DNA of 64,000 bases from Streptomyces althioticus. Its GTDB lineage: Bacteria > Actinomycetota > Actinomycetes > Streptomycetales > Streptomycetaceae. The position numbers were made by a program, and so were the translations under genes. The notes below the pieces were generated by a model. It searched no databases. It saw only the letters and a program-made list of their open reading frames with translations, and had not been told where the DNA came from. Shown here in pieces: positions 14,335 to 23,476 of the stretch (position 1 is the stretch's first letter; every line of letters begins with the position of its first letter). The stretch lies in the NCBI GenBank assembly GCA_014649355.1, contig BMSW01000001.1, forward strand, positions 248,001 to 312,000, given 5' to 3'.

Positions 14335-16302
14335 TCAGCCGAAGATGCCGCCGTTGCCGCCACCGCCGCCGCCACCGATGGTGGTCAGGGTTACTCCGGT
14401 CCCCTTGTCCACCTGAGCGTCCTGGGGCGGGTTGGAGAGGATCACGCGGGCGTTGGGATCGTTGGGGCCCTGCACACCGGCGACGGAGAGCCCCGCCTCG
14501 CCAAGCTTGCGCTGGGCGTCCTCCAGCCGCTCGCCGTAGATCTTGGGCACGGCCACCTTCTCGGCTTCCTTGGCCTTGCCGATGAAGATCGTCACCTGGG
14601 TGTTCTTGGAGACCTGGGCGTTCGGGTCGGGCGAGGTGCGGATGACCTTGCCGACCTGATTCGGGTCGTCGGTCTCCTCGTCGACGCAGTTGCTGGTGAG
14701 GTTGCTGGCCGTCATCTGAGCCTGGGCTTCCGCACAGCTCTTCGTGAGGACGTCCGGGACCGTGGACTTCTCCTCCTCCTTGGCGACCGTGAGGGTGACG
14801 GTGGTGCCCTTCTCCACCTCGTCGCCCAGGTCCGGCTTCTGCTCGATGACCGTCCCCGGCTCCTCGCCGCTGATCTCTTCCTCGACCTCGACGACGAACT
14901 CGTACTTCTCCCCTTCGAGTTCGGCCTTGGCGTCCTCGAGCTTGTCGCCGATCACGCTCGGCACCGCGACCTTGGGAGCACCGGTGGAGACGACCAGGCT
15001 GATGGTGTCCCCCTTCTCGACCTTGGTCCCCGCCTCGGGGTCCTGCTCGCAGATGTTGCCCTTGGTCTGGTTCTCGCAGGGCTTCTCCGTGAAGCTCAGC
15101 TTCAAGTCGGTGTTGTCGGCCCGCTTTTGCGCATCCGCCTTGGTCTCACCGACGAAGTTGGGGGCCGCGACGGTGTTGTTGTCCACGCCGTCGCCGCTGA
15201 TCGCCCAGCGGCCGATCAGGACGGCGCCGATCAGAACCAGGACACCGGCCACGACCAGCAATATCGTGCTGGTGTTGTTCTTCTTCTGCGGGCGGCGCCG
15301 GCTCTGGCGTTCGTCGTAGCCGTAGCCGCCGTCGTCCGGGTTCATGGGCGGCAGCATCGAGGTGGCGCCCGCGCCGGCGTCCGAGCGCAGGGCCGTCGTC
15401 GGCTGGTCGTCCGGGTAGCCGCCGTAGCCGACGGCGCCCATGGCGGCGGTCGCCGCGACCGGCTGGCCGTCGAGGCAGGCCTCGATGTCGGCGCGCATCT
15501 CGTCGGCCGACTGGTAGCGGTAGTCGGGGTCCTTGGTCAGCGCCTTCAGCACGATCGCGTCCATCTCGGGCGTGATCTCGGGGTCGAAGACGCTCGGCGG
15601 CTGCGGCTCCTCCCGTACGTGCTGGTACGCGACCGCGACCGGGGAGTCGCCGACGAACGGCGGCCGCACGGTGAGGAGTTCGTACAGCAGGCAGCCGGTG
15701 GAGTACAGGTCGGACCGCGCGTCGACCTGCTCGCCCTTGGCCTGCTCCGGGGAGAGGTACTGGGCGGTGCCGATGACGGCGGCGGTCTGGGTCATCGTCA
15801 TGCCGGAGTCGCCCATGGCGCGGGCGATGCCGAAGTCCATGACCTTGACCTGGCCGTTGCGCGTCAGCATGACGTTCGCGGGCTTGATGTCGCGGTGGAC
15901 GATGCCGGCCCGGTGGGAGTACTCGAGGGCCTGGAGGATGCCGATGGTCATCTCCAGCGTGCGCTCGGGCAGCAGCTTGCGACCGCTGTGGAGCAGCTCA
16001 CGGAGCGTGGAGCCGTCGACGTACTCCATGACGATGTACGGGATGGAGACCCCGTCGATGTAGTCCTCGCCCGTGTCGTAGACCGCGACGATCGCGGGAT
16101 GGTTGAGCGAGGCGGCCGACTGGGCCTCCCGGCGGAACCGGGCCTGGAAGGACGGGTCACGCGCGAGGTCCGCGCGGAGCGTCTTCACTGCCACGGTGCG
16201 GCCGAGGCGGGTGTCGTGCGCGAGGTAGACCTCCGCCATTCCACCGCGACCGAGCACCTGGCCCAGTTCGTACCGGCCGCCGAGGCGACGCGGCTCTTCC
16301 AT
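14335..16302 (-). CDS. pknB: Serine/threonine kinase PknB with four PASTA repeats
   Basis: 655 residues. Kinase domain 10-275 with P-loop 'GRGGMAEVY', Lys40, HRDIKPAN (136-143), DFG (156-158) and activation-loop Thr residues 'TMTQT' (169-173), which are the usual autophosphorylation sites. A juxtamembrane linker precedes the TM helix (about 345-368), then four PASTA repeats (about 375-640). A Gly-rich tail ends the protein. PASTA domains sense muropeptides or lipid II; PknB controls polar growth and division. It is preceded by pbpA, rodA, pstP, fhaB and fhaA, with a 169-nt gap that may hold its own promoter. Confidence 0.97.
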   Translation of the reverse strand: MEEPRRLGGRYELGQVLGRGGMAEVYLAHDTRLGRTVAVKTLRADLARDPSFQARFRREAQSAASLNHPAIVAVYDTGEDYIDGVSIPYIVMEYVDGSTLRELLHSGRKLLPERTLEMTIGILQALEYSHRAGIVHRDIKPANVMLTRNGQVKVMDFGIARAMGDSGMTMTQTAAVIGTAQYLSPEQAKGEQVDARSDLYSTGCLLYELLTVRPPFVGDSPVAVAYQHVREEPQPPSVFDPEITPEMDAIVLKALTKDPDYRYQSADEMRADIEACLDGQPVAATAAMGAVGYGGYPDDQPTTALRSDAGAGATSMLPPMNPDDGGYGYDERQSRRRPQKKNNTSTILLVVAGVLVLIGAVLIGRWAISGDGVDNNTVAAPNFVGETKADAQKRADNTDLKLSFTEKPCENQTKGNICEQDPEAGTKVEKGDTISLVVSTGAPKVAVPSVIGDKLEDAKAELEGEKYEFVVEVEEEISGEEPGTVIEQKPDLGDEVEKGTTVTLTVAKEEEKSTVPDVLTKSCAEAQAQMTASNLTSNCVDEETDDPNQVGKVIRTSPDPNAQVSKNTQVTIFIGKAKEAEKVAVPKIYGERLEDAQRKLGEAGLSVAGVQGPNDPNARVILSNPPQDAQVDKGTGVTLTTIGGGGGGGNGGIFG

Positions 16303-16471
16303 AGCTACCTACCAGCCCTCTCCGTCGGTCCCGACCGGCACTCTTGTGCGGTCGGAGGCTGCGTTCCGGGCCTACCGTACCCGGCTCTTTTTCTGTGCCC
16401 TGGCAAAGTGCGTCAGCCGATACAGGACCGGTACCGCAACGTGCACCGATGTGAAGCAGACGTGACCGGGG

Positions 16472-17947
16472 TCACTGCTTGCTCTTGAGGACCGCCTCCA
16501 TCACGCTCTTCGCGATCGGGGCCGCGAGACCGCCACCGGAGATGTCGTCCCGCACCGCGTTCTCGTCCTCGATGACGACCGCCACGGCGACGGGCGCACT
16601 GCCGTCGTCGGTCTTGGCGTAGGAGATGAACCACGCGTACGGGTTCTTGCTGTTGTTCTCACCGTGCTGGGCGGTACCGGTCTTGCCGCCGACCGTGACG
16701 CCGTCGATCTGAGCGTTGGTGCCGGTGCCGTCCTTGACGACCGTCTCCATCATCGACTGGAGGATCTGGGCGTTCTCCGGCGAGACCGGCTCGCTGAACT
16801 TCTCCGGGTCGGTCTTCTCGATGGTGTCCAGACCGGGCGTCTGCAGCTCGTCGACCATGTACGGCTTCATCAGCGTGCCGTTGTTGGCGATGGCGGCGGC
16901 GACCATGGCCATCTGCAGCGGGGTCGCCGCGGTGTTGAACTGGCCGATGGAGGACAGCGCGACCTGCGACGGCTCCATGTCCTTGTCGAACAGGGAGGCG
17001 CTGGAGCGGACCGGGGTGAAGTGCTCCTCGCCGAAGCCGAACTTCTTCGCGGTCTCCAGCATCTTGTCGTTGCCGAGGTCCGTGCCGAGCTTGCCGAAGA
17101 CGGTGTTGCAGGACACGCGCAGCGCCTCGCGGAGCGTGGCGTCCTCACAGGGCAGGTTGCCCTCGTTCTTCAGCTCGGTCGTGGTGCCCTTCATGATGTA
17201 GGGCAGCGGGGTGTCGGTCTTCTGGTCCGCGTCCTCGACCATGCCGTGCTCCAGCGCCGCGGCGGCCGTGACGACCTTGAACGTCGAGCCGGGCGGGTAC
17301 ACCTCACGGAGCGCCCGGTTCAGCATCGGGTCGTCCGGGTTGTTCTTCTTCTGCAGCTTCTCCCACGCCTTGGCGTCCGTCTCCAGGCTGTTCCCCGCGA
17401 TCGTGGACGGGTCGTACGACGGGTACGAGGCCAGCGCGAGGATCTTGCCGGTGGACGGCTCCAGGGCGACGACGGAACCCTTGGCGCCCTGCTTCTTCAG
17501 GCCGTTGTAGGCGGCCTTCTGGGCGGCGCCGCTGAGCGTGGTGACGACGTTGCCGCCCTGCTTCTTCTTGCCGGTCAGCATGTCGAGCGTGTTGCGGAAG
17601 AAGAGCCGGTCGTCGTTGCCGGTGAGGATGCCGTCCTCGATGGACTCCAGCTGGTTGGCGCCGAAGGCCTGGGAGACGTAGCCGGTGACCGGCGCCCACA
17701 TGGCGCCGTTCTTGTACGTCCGCTTGTAGGCGAAGTCGCCGCCGGTCGTCTTGTGGCCGGTGATGGGCTCGCCGTCGACGATGATGTCGCCGCGCGGGGT
17801 GGCGTACCGCTCGATCGCCACGCGGCGGTTCTTCTCGTCCGTGCGGAGCTTGTCGGCCTGCGCGTACTGGATCCAGTTGTTCCGGACGAGCAGGGCGAGC
17901 ATGAGCAGGCCGCAGAAGATGGCGACCCGGCGCAGGGGCTTGTTCAC
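16472..17947 (-). CDS. pbpA: Class B penicillin-binding protein PbpA (DD-transpeptidase)
   Basis: 491 residues from GTG 17947, overlapping the rodA stop by 4 nt. One N-terminal TM helix (about 7-22), a dimerisation-like domain, then the transpeptidase domain with SxxK at 221-224 (STFK), SCN at 279-281 and KTG at 422-424. All three active-site motifs are intact. It should cross-link peptides in periplasmic peptidoglycan together with the SEDS glycosyltransferase encoded by the adjacent rodA gene. In Mycobacterium PbpA is a division/elongation PBP phosphorylated by PknB; the operon order here suggests the same control. Confidence 0.97.
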   Translation of the reverse strand: MNKPLRRVAIFCGLLMLALLVRNNWIQYAQADKLRTDEKNRRVAIERYATPRGDIIVDGEPITGHKTTGGDFAYKRTYKNGAMWAPVTGYVSQAFGANQLESIEDGILTGNDDRLFFRNTLDMLTGKKKQGGNVVTTLSGAAQKAAYNGLKKQGAKGSVVALEPSTGKILALASYPSYDPSTIAGNSLETDAKAWEKLQKKNNPDDPMLNRALREVYPPGSTFKVVTAAAALEHGMVEDADQKTDTPLPYIMKGTTTELKNEGNLPCEDATLREALRVSCNTVFGKLGTDLGNDKMLETAKKFGFGEEHFTPVRSSASLFDKDMEPSQVALSSIGQFNTAATPLQMAMVAAAIANNGTLMKPYMVDELQTPGLDTIEKTDPEKFSEPVSPENAQILQSMMETVVKDGTGTNAQIDGVTVGGKTGTAQHGENNSKNPYAWFISYAKTDDGSAPVAVAVVIEDENAVRDDISGGGLAAPIAKSVMEAVLKSKQ

Positions 17948-19392
17948 GGGCGGACCACCTGGGTCATCTCGGCGTCGGGGTTGGAGACGGGTGCGGGCGC
18001 CGGGCGGCGGGCGGTGTCGCTGATCCTCAGCAGGATGCCGATCAGCGCCCAGTTGGCGATCACGGAGGAACCTCCGTAGGCCAGGAACGGCATCGTCATA
18101 CCCGTCAGCGGGATGAGGCCCATGACGCCACCGGCCACCACGAAGACCTGGAGCGCGAAGGCGCCGGAGAGGCCGATGGCGAGCAGCTTGCCGAACGGGT
18201 CGCGGGCGGCGAGCGCGGTGCGCACGCCCCGCTCCACGATCAGCGCGTAGAGCAGCAGCAGCGCCATGACGCCGGCCAGGCCCAGCTCCTCGCCGAAGGT
18301 GGCGAGGATGAAGTCGGAGTTGGCGGCGAAGCCGATGAGGTCGGAGTGGCCCTGGCCCCAGCCGGAGCCGAGCGTGCCGCCGGAGCCGAAGGCCCACAGC
18401 GCCTGCATGGCCTGCTCGGAGTGGACGATGCCGTCCTGGACGCCGGCGCGGCTCAGCTCGAACTCGCGCATCGGGTCGAGCCAGGCCTGCACACGTGTCT
18501 GGATGTGCGGCTCGAAGCTGGCCACGCCGACGGCGCCGACCGCGGACATCAGCAGACCGAACACGATCCAGCTGGTCCGCTCGGTGGCGACGTACAGCAT
18601 GATCACGAACATGCCGAAGAACAGCAGCGAGGTACCGAGGTCGGTCTCGAAGACCAGGATCAGGATGGAGATGATCCAGACCACGATGATCGGGCCGAGG
18701 TCACGGCCGCGGGGAAGATAGAGGCCCATGAAGCGGCGGCTGGCGAGCGCCAGGGCGTCGCGCTTCACCATCAGGTAGCCCGCGAAGAACACCGCCAGGA
18801 CGATCTTGGCGAACTCACCGGGCTGGAGCGTGCCGAGACCGGGGATCTTGATCCAGATCTTGGCGCCGAAGACGTTGTGGCCGAGGCCCGGCACCAGGGG
18901 CAGGAGCAGCAGCACCAGCGCGCCGGCCATCGAGATGTAGGTGTAGCGCTGCAGGACGCGGTGGTCCTTGAGGAAGAACAGCACGGCCACGAAGAAGGCC
19001 ACGCCGATCGCCGAGTACATCAGCTGGCGTGGCGCCGCTTCCACGAAGGTCCGGCTGGCCTGGAGCTTCTCGGACTGGTCCAGGCGCCAGATGGCGACCA
19101 GTCCCAGGCCGTTGAGCAGCGTGGCGAGCGGCAGCAGCAGCGGGTCCGCGTACGGGGCGAACTTGCGCACGGCGAGGTGGCCCAGGCCCGCCATCAGACC
19201 GAGGCCCAGGCCGTAGCTCAGCAGCCCGGCGGGCACCTGGTCGTCGAGGGCGAGGCCCACGTTGGCGTAGGCGAAGACCGGGATGACGACGGCGAACACC
19301 AGCAGCGCCAGCTCGGTGTTGCGGCGGCTGGGCGCGCCGATGGCACCGATCGTGGACGTGTGCTGCGTCGACGGGTTGGAAGTACTGCTCAT
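17944..19392 (-). CDS. rodA: SEDS family peptidoglycan polymerase (RodA/FtsW)
   Basis: 482 residues with ten or so TM helices. The SEDS signature is present as 'GVMGLIPLTGMTMPFLAYGGSSVIANWALIG' near the C-terminus and 'FQTDLG'-like 'FETDLGTSLLFFG' in the middle, whose Asp is essential in the family. SEDS proteins polymerise lipid II into glycan strands and work with a class B PBP, here the coupled pbpA. Actinobacteria have several SEDS paralogues, so RodA rather than FtsW is assigned from operon position. ATG start at 19392; 27 nt after pstP. Confidence 0.96.
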   Translation of the reverse strand: MSSTSNPSTQHTSTIGAIGAPSRRNTELALLVFAVVIPVFAYANVGLALDDQVPAGLLSYGLGLGLMAGLGHLAVRKFAPYADPLLLPLATLLNGLGLVAIWRLDQSEKLQASRTFVEAAPRQLMYSAIGVAFFVAVLFFLKDHRVLQRYTYISMAGALVLLLLPLVPGLGHNVFGAKIWIKIPGLGTLQPGEFAKIVLAVFFAGYLMVKRDALALASRRFMGLYLPRGRDLGPIIVVWIISILILVFETDLGTSLLFFGMFVIMLYVATERTSWIVFGLLMSAVGAVGVASFEPHIQTRVQAWLDPMREFELSRAGVQDGIVHSEQAMQALWAFGSGGTLGSGWGQGHSDLIGFAANSDFILATFGEELGLAGVMALLLLYALIVERGVRTALAARDPFGKLLAIGLSGAFALQVFVVAGGVMGLIPLTGMTMPFLAYGGSSVIANWALIGILLRISDTARRPAPAPVSNPDAEMTQVVRP

Positions 19393-19419
19393 CGTGTGAC
19401 AGGGCCTCTCACGGCTTGC

Positions 19420-21012
19420 CTACTGCTTACCGCACAGCGAGACGACCTTCTGCTCTTCCTCCGAGAGGCTGGGGCCGGGGCTGGTAGTGGGTGCGGTCGT
19501 GGACGGGGTCGTGGACTGCTCCGGGTCAGGGGCCTTCGCCGAGTCGGAAGGGTTCGGCGACGGCGATGCCTTGGACGCGAAGGAGGCGGGCGTGGTTCCC
19601 GTGGTGCCTCCGGCCTCGCCCTCGCCGGTGCGGGCGCTCTTCTCGCTGTCGGTGGCGTGCCGCTCGGCCTGCTTCTTGCACGCGGAGGCCTGGACGGCCA
19701 GTTCCTCGATCTTCTCGCGCGCGCCGTAGAGATCGCCCTCGACGATGGTCGCCTCGACCTGCTTGCGCTGGTAGGGCGGCAGGTACTTGAGTTCGATCTC
19801 GGGGTGGTCCTTCTCGACCTTCGAGAGGGACACCCAGGCCAGGTCCTGGTTGATGCCCCGGTACAGCGCGACGTGCTCGCCCTTGGCGCCGACGTAGTAC
19901 TGCGTCTGCGTCCAGCGCCATCCGCCGTACAGTCCGGCGCCGATGACGGCCAGCGCGAGCAGGCTGTACACGGACCTCTTGATCCACCGGCGGTTCTTGG
20001 CGGGCTTGACGAAGTCGTCGTCGCCGTAGCCGAAGCCGTCGGTCTGGATGAAGCCGGTGACGTCGCCGCTGCCGGGCGGGCCGAACTCGCCGCCGCCCCC
20101 GCCGCGCCGCCGCCCGAGGCCGGAGGCACGGCCCGCGGGCGTCTGCATGATGCCGTTGTCGTGCTGCTGGTTCTGGTTCTCGGCGACGGCGCCGACCACG
20201 ACCGGGGTGTCGGACAGCTGACCGGCCAGGGTGTCCCCGGTGTCCAGGTCGAGCACGTCGGCGACGATCACCGTGATGTTGTCGGGCCCGCCGCCGCGCA
20301 GCGCCAGCTCGATCAGGTTCTGGACCGTCTCCTCGGGGCCCTGGTAGCTGGCCAGGGCCTCTTCGAGGGTCTGGTGGGAGACCACGCCGGACAGGCCGTC
20401 GGAGCAGATCAGGTAGCGGTCGCCGGCCCGGACCTCGCGGATGGAGAGGTCGGGTTCGACGTGCTCGCCGCTGCCCAGGGCCCGCATCAGCAGGGACCGC
20501 TGCGGGTGGGTGGTGGCCTCCTCCTCGGTGATGCGGCCCTCGTCCACCAGACGCTGCACCCAGGTGTGGTCCTGGGTGATCTGGGTGAGGACGCCGTCGC
20601 GCAGGAGGTAGGCGCGGGAGTCGCCGACGTGCACCATGCCCAGGCGCTGGCCGGTCCACAGCAGCGCGGTCAGGGTGGTGCCCATGCCCTCGAGCTGGGG
20701 GTCCTCCTCGACCATCATGCGCAGTTGGTCGTTGGCGCGCTGGACGGCCGTGCCGAGGGAGGTGAGCAGGTCGGAGCCGGGCACGTCGTCGTCGAGGGCG
20801 ACGATGGTGGAGATCGCCTCGGAGGAGGCGACCTCACCGGCGGCGGCGCCGCCCATGCCGTCGGCGATGGCGAGCAGGCGGGGACCGGCGTAACCGGAGT
20901 CCTCGTTGCCCTCCCGGATCATGCCCTTGTGCGATCCGGCGGCGAAGCGCAGGGACAGACTCATGCGCACCTCGCCCGTCGGCTCCGGGTACAGCCGGTC
21001 GTGTCGAGCCAC
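19420..21012 (-). CDS. pstP: PP2C-type Ser/Thr protein phosphatase PstP
   Basis: 530 residues from GTG 21012 (GGAGG 9 nt upstream); ATG 20964 with GAGG is an alternative. PP2C motifs: 'GSHKGMIREGNEDSGYAG', 'LLAIADGMGGAAAGEVAS', 'VGDSRAYLLRDGVLTQITQDHTWVQ', 'LICSDGLSGVVS', 'GGPDNITVIVADV', with the Asp metal ligands intact. A linker leads to one TM helix (about 347-365), then a roughly 150-residue extracellular domain and a Ser/Thr/Pro-rich tail. It reverses PknB-type phosphorylation. Operon position between fhaB and rodA is conserved in actinobacteria. Confidence 0.96.
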   Translation of the reverse strand: MARHDRLYPEPTGEVRMSLSLRFAAGSHKGMIREGNEDSGYAGPRLLAIADGMGGAAAGEVASSEAISTIVALDDDVPGSDLLTSLGTAVQRANDQLRMMVEEDPQLEGMGTTLTALLWTGQRLGMVHVGDSRAYLLRDGVLTQITQDHTWVQRLVDEGRITEEEATTHPQRSLLMRALGSGEHVEPDLSIREVRAGDRYLICSDGLSGVVSHQTLEEALASYQGPEETVQNLIELALRGGGPDNITVIVADVLDLDTGDTLAGQLSDTPVVVGAVAENQNQQHDNGIMQTPAGRASGLGRRRGGGGGEFGPPGSGDVTGFIQTDGFGYGDDDFVKPAKNRRWIKRSVYSLLALAVIGAGLYGGWRWTQTQYYVGAKGEHVALYRGINQDLAWVSLSKVEKDHPEIELKYLPPYQRKQVEATIVEGDLYGAREKIEELAVQASACKKQAERHATDSEKSARTGEGEAGGTTGTTPASFASKASPSPNPSDSAKAPDPEQSTTPSTTAPTTSPGPSLSEEEQKVVSLCGKQ

Positions 21013-21096
21013 ACTGCCCACCCTCCGGTCGGGAGCGCGCCGGGACCCTGGGTGAGGACCCCCACCGCGTGCTCGCTCCGCTCGCTCATTCTCGTA

Positions 21097-21603
21097 CTAC
21101 TTCCGCAGCTCGATGACGGTCTTGCCGATGCGGATCGGTGCGCCCGGCGAGATCGGCGTGGGGGTCGTCAGCCGGGTCCGGTCCAGGTAGGTGCCGTTGG
21201 TGGAGCCCAGGTCCTCGACGATCCACTGACCGTCGCGGTCCGGGTAGATCCTGGCATGGCGGCTGGAGGCGTAGTCGTCGTCCAGCACGATCGTGCTGTC
21301 GTGCGCCCGGCCCAGGGTGATGGTCTGGCCCTGGAGCGCCACGGTGGTGCCGGTCAGGGTGCCCTCGGTCACGACCAGCTTGGTGGGGGTGTTGCGGCCG
21401 CGGCGGCCGCCGGAGGGCTGCTGGCGCTGCTGGGGCGGCGCCTGGCGGGCCGCCTGCTGCCGGCCGGCCTCGCGCCGGGATCCGCGCTGGGTGACGCGAG
21501 TGCCGAACAGATCACTCCGGATGACCTGCACGGCCACGATCACGAACAGCCACAGAACGGCCAGGAAACCCAGCCGCATGACCGTGAGGGTCAGCTCTGA
21601 CAT
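21097..21603 (-). CDS. fhaB: FHA-domain protein FhaB (FipA-type)
   Basis: 168 residues. An N-terminal TM helix (about 8-28), an Arg/Gln-rich linker, and a C-terminal FHA domain (about 90-165) with 'TLGRAHDSTIVLDDDYASSRHARI' and 'EDLGSTNGTYLDRTRL'. The conserved Gly-Arg, Ser-x-x-His and Asn-Gly residues that bind phosphothreonine are present. Mycobacterial FhaB/FipA links FtsZ and FtsQ and is a target of PknA. The gene is 10 nt downstream of fhaA. Confidence 0.95.
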   Translation of the reverse strand: MSELTLTVMRLGFLAVLWLFVIVAVQVIRSDLFGTRVTQRGSRREAGRQQAARQAPPQQRQQPSGGRRGRNTPTKLVVTEGTLTGTTVALQGQTITLGRAHDSTIVLDDDYASSRHARIYPDRDGQWIVEDLGSTNGTYLDRTRLTTPTPISPGAPIRIGKTVIELRK

Positions 21604-21613
21604 TGCCCCCGCT

Positions 21614-22453
21614 TCACCCTTCGGCTTGCCTATAGATAACGGTGGTGCTGCCCACGACGATCCGCGAGCCGTCGCGGAGCGTAGCGCGGGTGGTGTGCTG
21701 CCCGTCCACCACGATGCCGTTGGTGGAGCCGAGATCCTGGATCGTCGAGGGCGTTCCGGTCCGGATCTCGCAGTGCCGGCGGGAGACGCCGGGATCGTCG
21801 ATCCGCACGTCGGCCTCGGTGCTGCGGCCCATCACCAGGGTGGCGCGGGAGATCTGGTGGCGTGTGCCGTTGATCTCGATCCAGTAGCGGGTGCGTCCGC
21901 CGGGCACGGGGCCGGGGGCCGCGGCCGGCGGGTAGCCGTAGCCGCCGGGGCGGCCGGGAGGCGGTGCGGCCGGCATGGGCGGGGCGCCCGCGGGGGCGGC
22001 CGGCGGGTAGCCGTAACCTCCGGGACGGCCGGCGGGCGGGGGCGGAGCGGCCGCGCCGGGGGCCGCCGCCTGGCTGGCGGAGGAGGCGAGCGTGCGGCTG
22101 CGCACCCGGTACAGGCCGGTGTCGAGGTCCTCGGCCTTCTCCAGGTGCACCTTGATCGGACCCATGAACGTGTAGCGCTGCTGCTTGGCGTAGTCGCGGA
22201 CCATGCCCGCGAGCTCGTCGCCGAGCTGCCCGGAGTACGGGCTGAGCCGCTCGAAGTCCGGTGTGCTCAGTTCCACGATGAAGTCGTTGGGCACGACGGT
22301 CCGGTCGCGGTTCCAGATGGTGGCGTTGTTGTCGCACTCCCGCTGGAGCGCACCGGCGATCTCCACGGGCTGGACCTCGGACTTGAAGACCTTGGCGAAG
22401 GTGCCGTTGACCAGACCTTCGAGACGCTGCTCGAACTTCTTCAGGACTCCCAT
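21614..22453 (-). CDS. fhaA: FhaA, DUF3662 plus FHA domain protein
   Basis: 279 residues from ATG 22453 with a strong GGAGGAGG. The N-terminal DUF3662 domain (about 1-115, 'MGVLKKFEQRLEGLVNGTFA') is followed by a Pro/Gly/Tyr linker with a duplicated 'GRPGGYGYPPAA' unit (about 142-182). The FHA domain (about 190-279) has 'LVMGRSTEADVRIDDPGVSRRHCEI' and 'DLGSTNGIVVDG'. In mycobacteria FhaA binds phosphorylated MviN (lipid II flippase) to restrain wall synthesis. It is the first gene of the fhaA-fhaB-pstP-rodA-pbpA operon, so the operon promoter should lie in 22454-22700. Confidence 0.96.
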   Translation of the reverse strand: MGVLKKFEQRLEGLVNGTFAKVFKSEVQPVEIAGALQRECDNNATIWNRDRTVVPNDFIVELSTPDFERLSPYSGQLGDELAGMVRDYAKQQRYTFMGPIKVHLEKAEDLDTGLYRVRSRTLASSASQAAAPGAAAPPPPAGRPGGYGYPPAAPAGAPPMPAAPPPGRPGGYGYPPAAAPGPVPGGRTRYWIEINGTRHQISRATLVMGRSTEADVRIDDPGVSRRHCEIRTGTPSTIQDLGSTNGIVVDGQHTTRATLRDGSRIVVGSTTVIYRQAEG

Positions 22454-23029
22454 GGGGCACCTCCTCCGTCGCTGCCGTCCTGTGTACTGCCCCGTGCACG
22501 GTTGCGTGCACCGCTTACCTGGTACTGCTTACTGATCGTATCCACGCGCCGCCCGATCGGCTGGTTCCCCCTGTCCGCCCGGCCGCCGGGTGTCGACGCC
22601 TGACGAAGTTCCCTCCGAGGCTCCTCTTCGAACTCCATCGGCCGTGGTGGTGCCCGTCGTTCTGCCATGGATCGTAGAGGGGGCCACAGACCAGTGTCCC
22701 GCACCCGGCGGTCGACTCCTTCCGTCTCCTGGGCAGACGGACGCCACCGGTACGAGGTTGATACGTGGGGCGGTCATGGCCGCGACATGAACGCGGGTGC
22801 GGCGCGGCCCCGTGAACGGCGGCGGGCTCACGTGGGGAGCGCGGGGACGGCAGGCCGGCGGCCCGGGCGGGTGTGAACGGGATGCCTTGCGGGAGCGGTC
22901 GTGGCGTCGTCGCCGGTCGGAGGCGGCCCCCGGATAAGGGATGTGAATCCACCCCGGCCAGCGTGCTAATGTTCTCGATGTCGGAAGGCGCCAGGCCCCA
23001 CGGGCCAAGGACCGGAAGACACACCCAAT
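22454..23029. other. Intergenic region upstream of fhaA and tRNA-Leu
   Basis: 576 bp without a supportable gene. It must hold the fhaA operon promoter on the minus strand. TAATGT (22968-22973) is a possible -10 for tRNA-Leu, about 57 bp upstream. No repeat or structured RNA was recognised. Confidence 0.6.
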
Positions 23030-23113
23030 GCGCGGGTGGCGGAATAGGCAGACGCGCTGGATTCAGGTTCCAGTGCCCGAAAGGGCGTGGGGGTTCAACT
23101 CCCCCCTCGCGCA
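23030..23113 (+). tRNA. tRNA-Leu (CAG anticodon)
   Basis: 84 nt with a long variable arm typical of tRNA-Leu. Acceptor GCGCGGG / CTCGCGC, anticodon stem CTGGA-TTCAGGT-TCCAG (CAG), variable arm TGCCCGAAAGGGCG, T-arm GGGGG-TTCAACT-CCCCC. Discriminator A, no encoded CCA. Confidence 0.97.
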
Positions 23114-23120
23114 CACCGTC

Positions 23121-23155
23121 GAAACGGGCGGCATCCACCGGATGCCGCCCGTTTC
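23121..23155 (+). terminator. Terminator after tRNA-Leu
   Basis: GAAACGGGCGGCATC pairs perfectly with GATGCCGCCCGTTTC around a 5-nt loop, 8 nt after the tRNA. Confidence 0.85.
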
Positions 23156-23476
23156 GTATGTCCGGAATCGCAGTCCGCCGGGTATGCGTGTGAGGAACAT
23201 CTCATGATCGAATGGCCTGCGCGGGGGTGGCGCAGAGGTGGCAAGAGCGGCGAACTCCCGTCGTAACGGACCGGGTGCGGGTGCGGGTGCGGTCGGGGAT
23301 CGGACGGCCGGGCATGGTCGAACGGACGGCCGCTCGGGGGTGTGGCGAGGACGCCCGGCTGTCCACAGGCTGTGCGTCATCCACAGGGCTGCCGCCCGCG
23401 CGCCCGTCGGCTGTACGGTCTGCTCGATCGATGTCGGCAGGTGTGCACCGCACACATGTGCAGGGGGGAGGCCGTC
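23156..23476. other. Intergenic region upstream of DUF2252 gene
   Basis: 321 bp. It contains two imperfect DnaA-box-like words (CTGTCCACA at about 23359 and CATCCACAG near 23378) and a short inverted repeat GTGTGC-ACC-GCACAC at 23441-23455, just before the Shine-Dalgarno. No gene is seen. Confidence 0.5.

Noticed and set aside
18346..21600. 1084-codon plus-strand open frame opposite rodA, pstP and fhaB
   Set aside because: Arg/Gly/His-rich antisense shadow of three clearly functional genes; no family motif or ribosome site.
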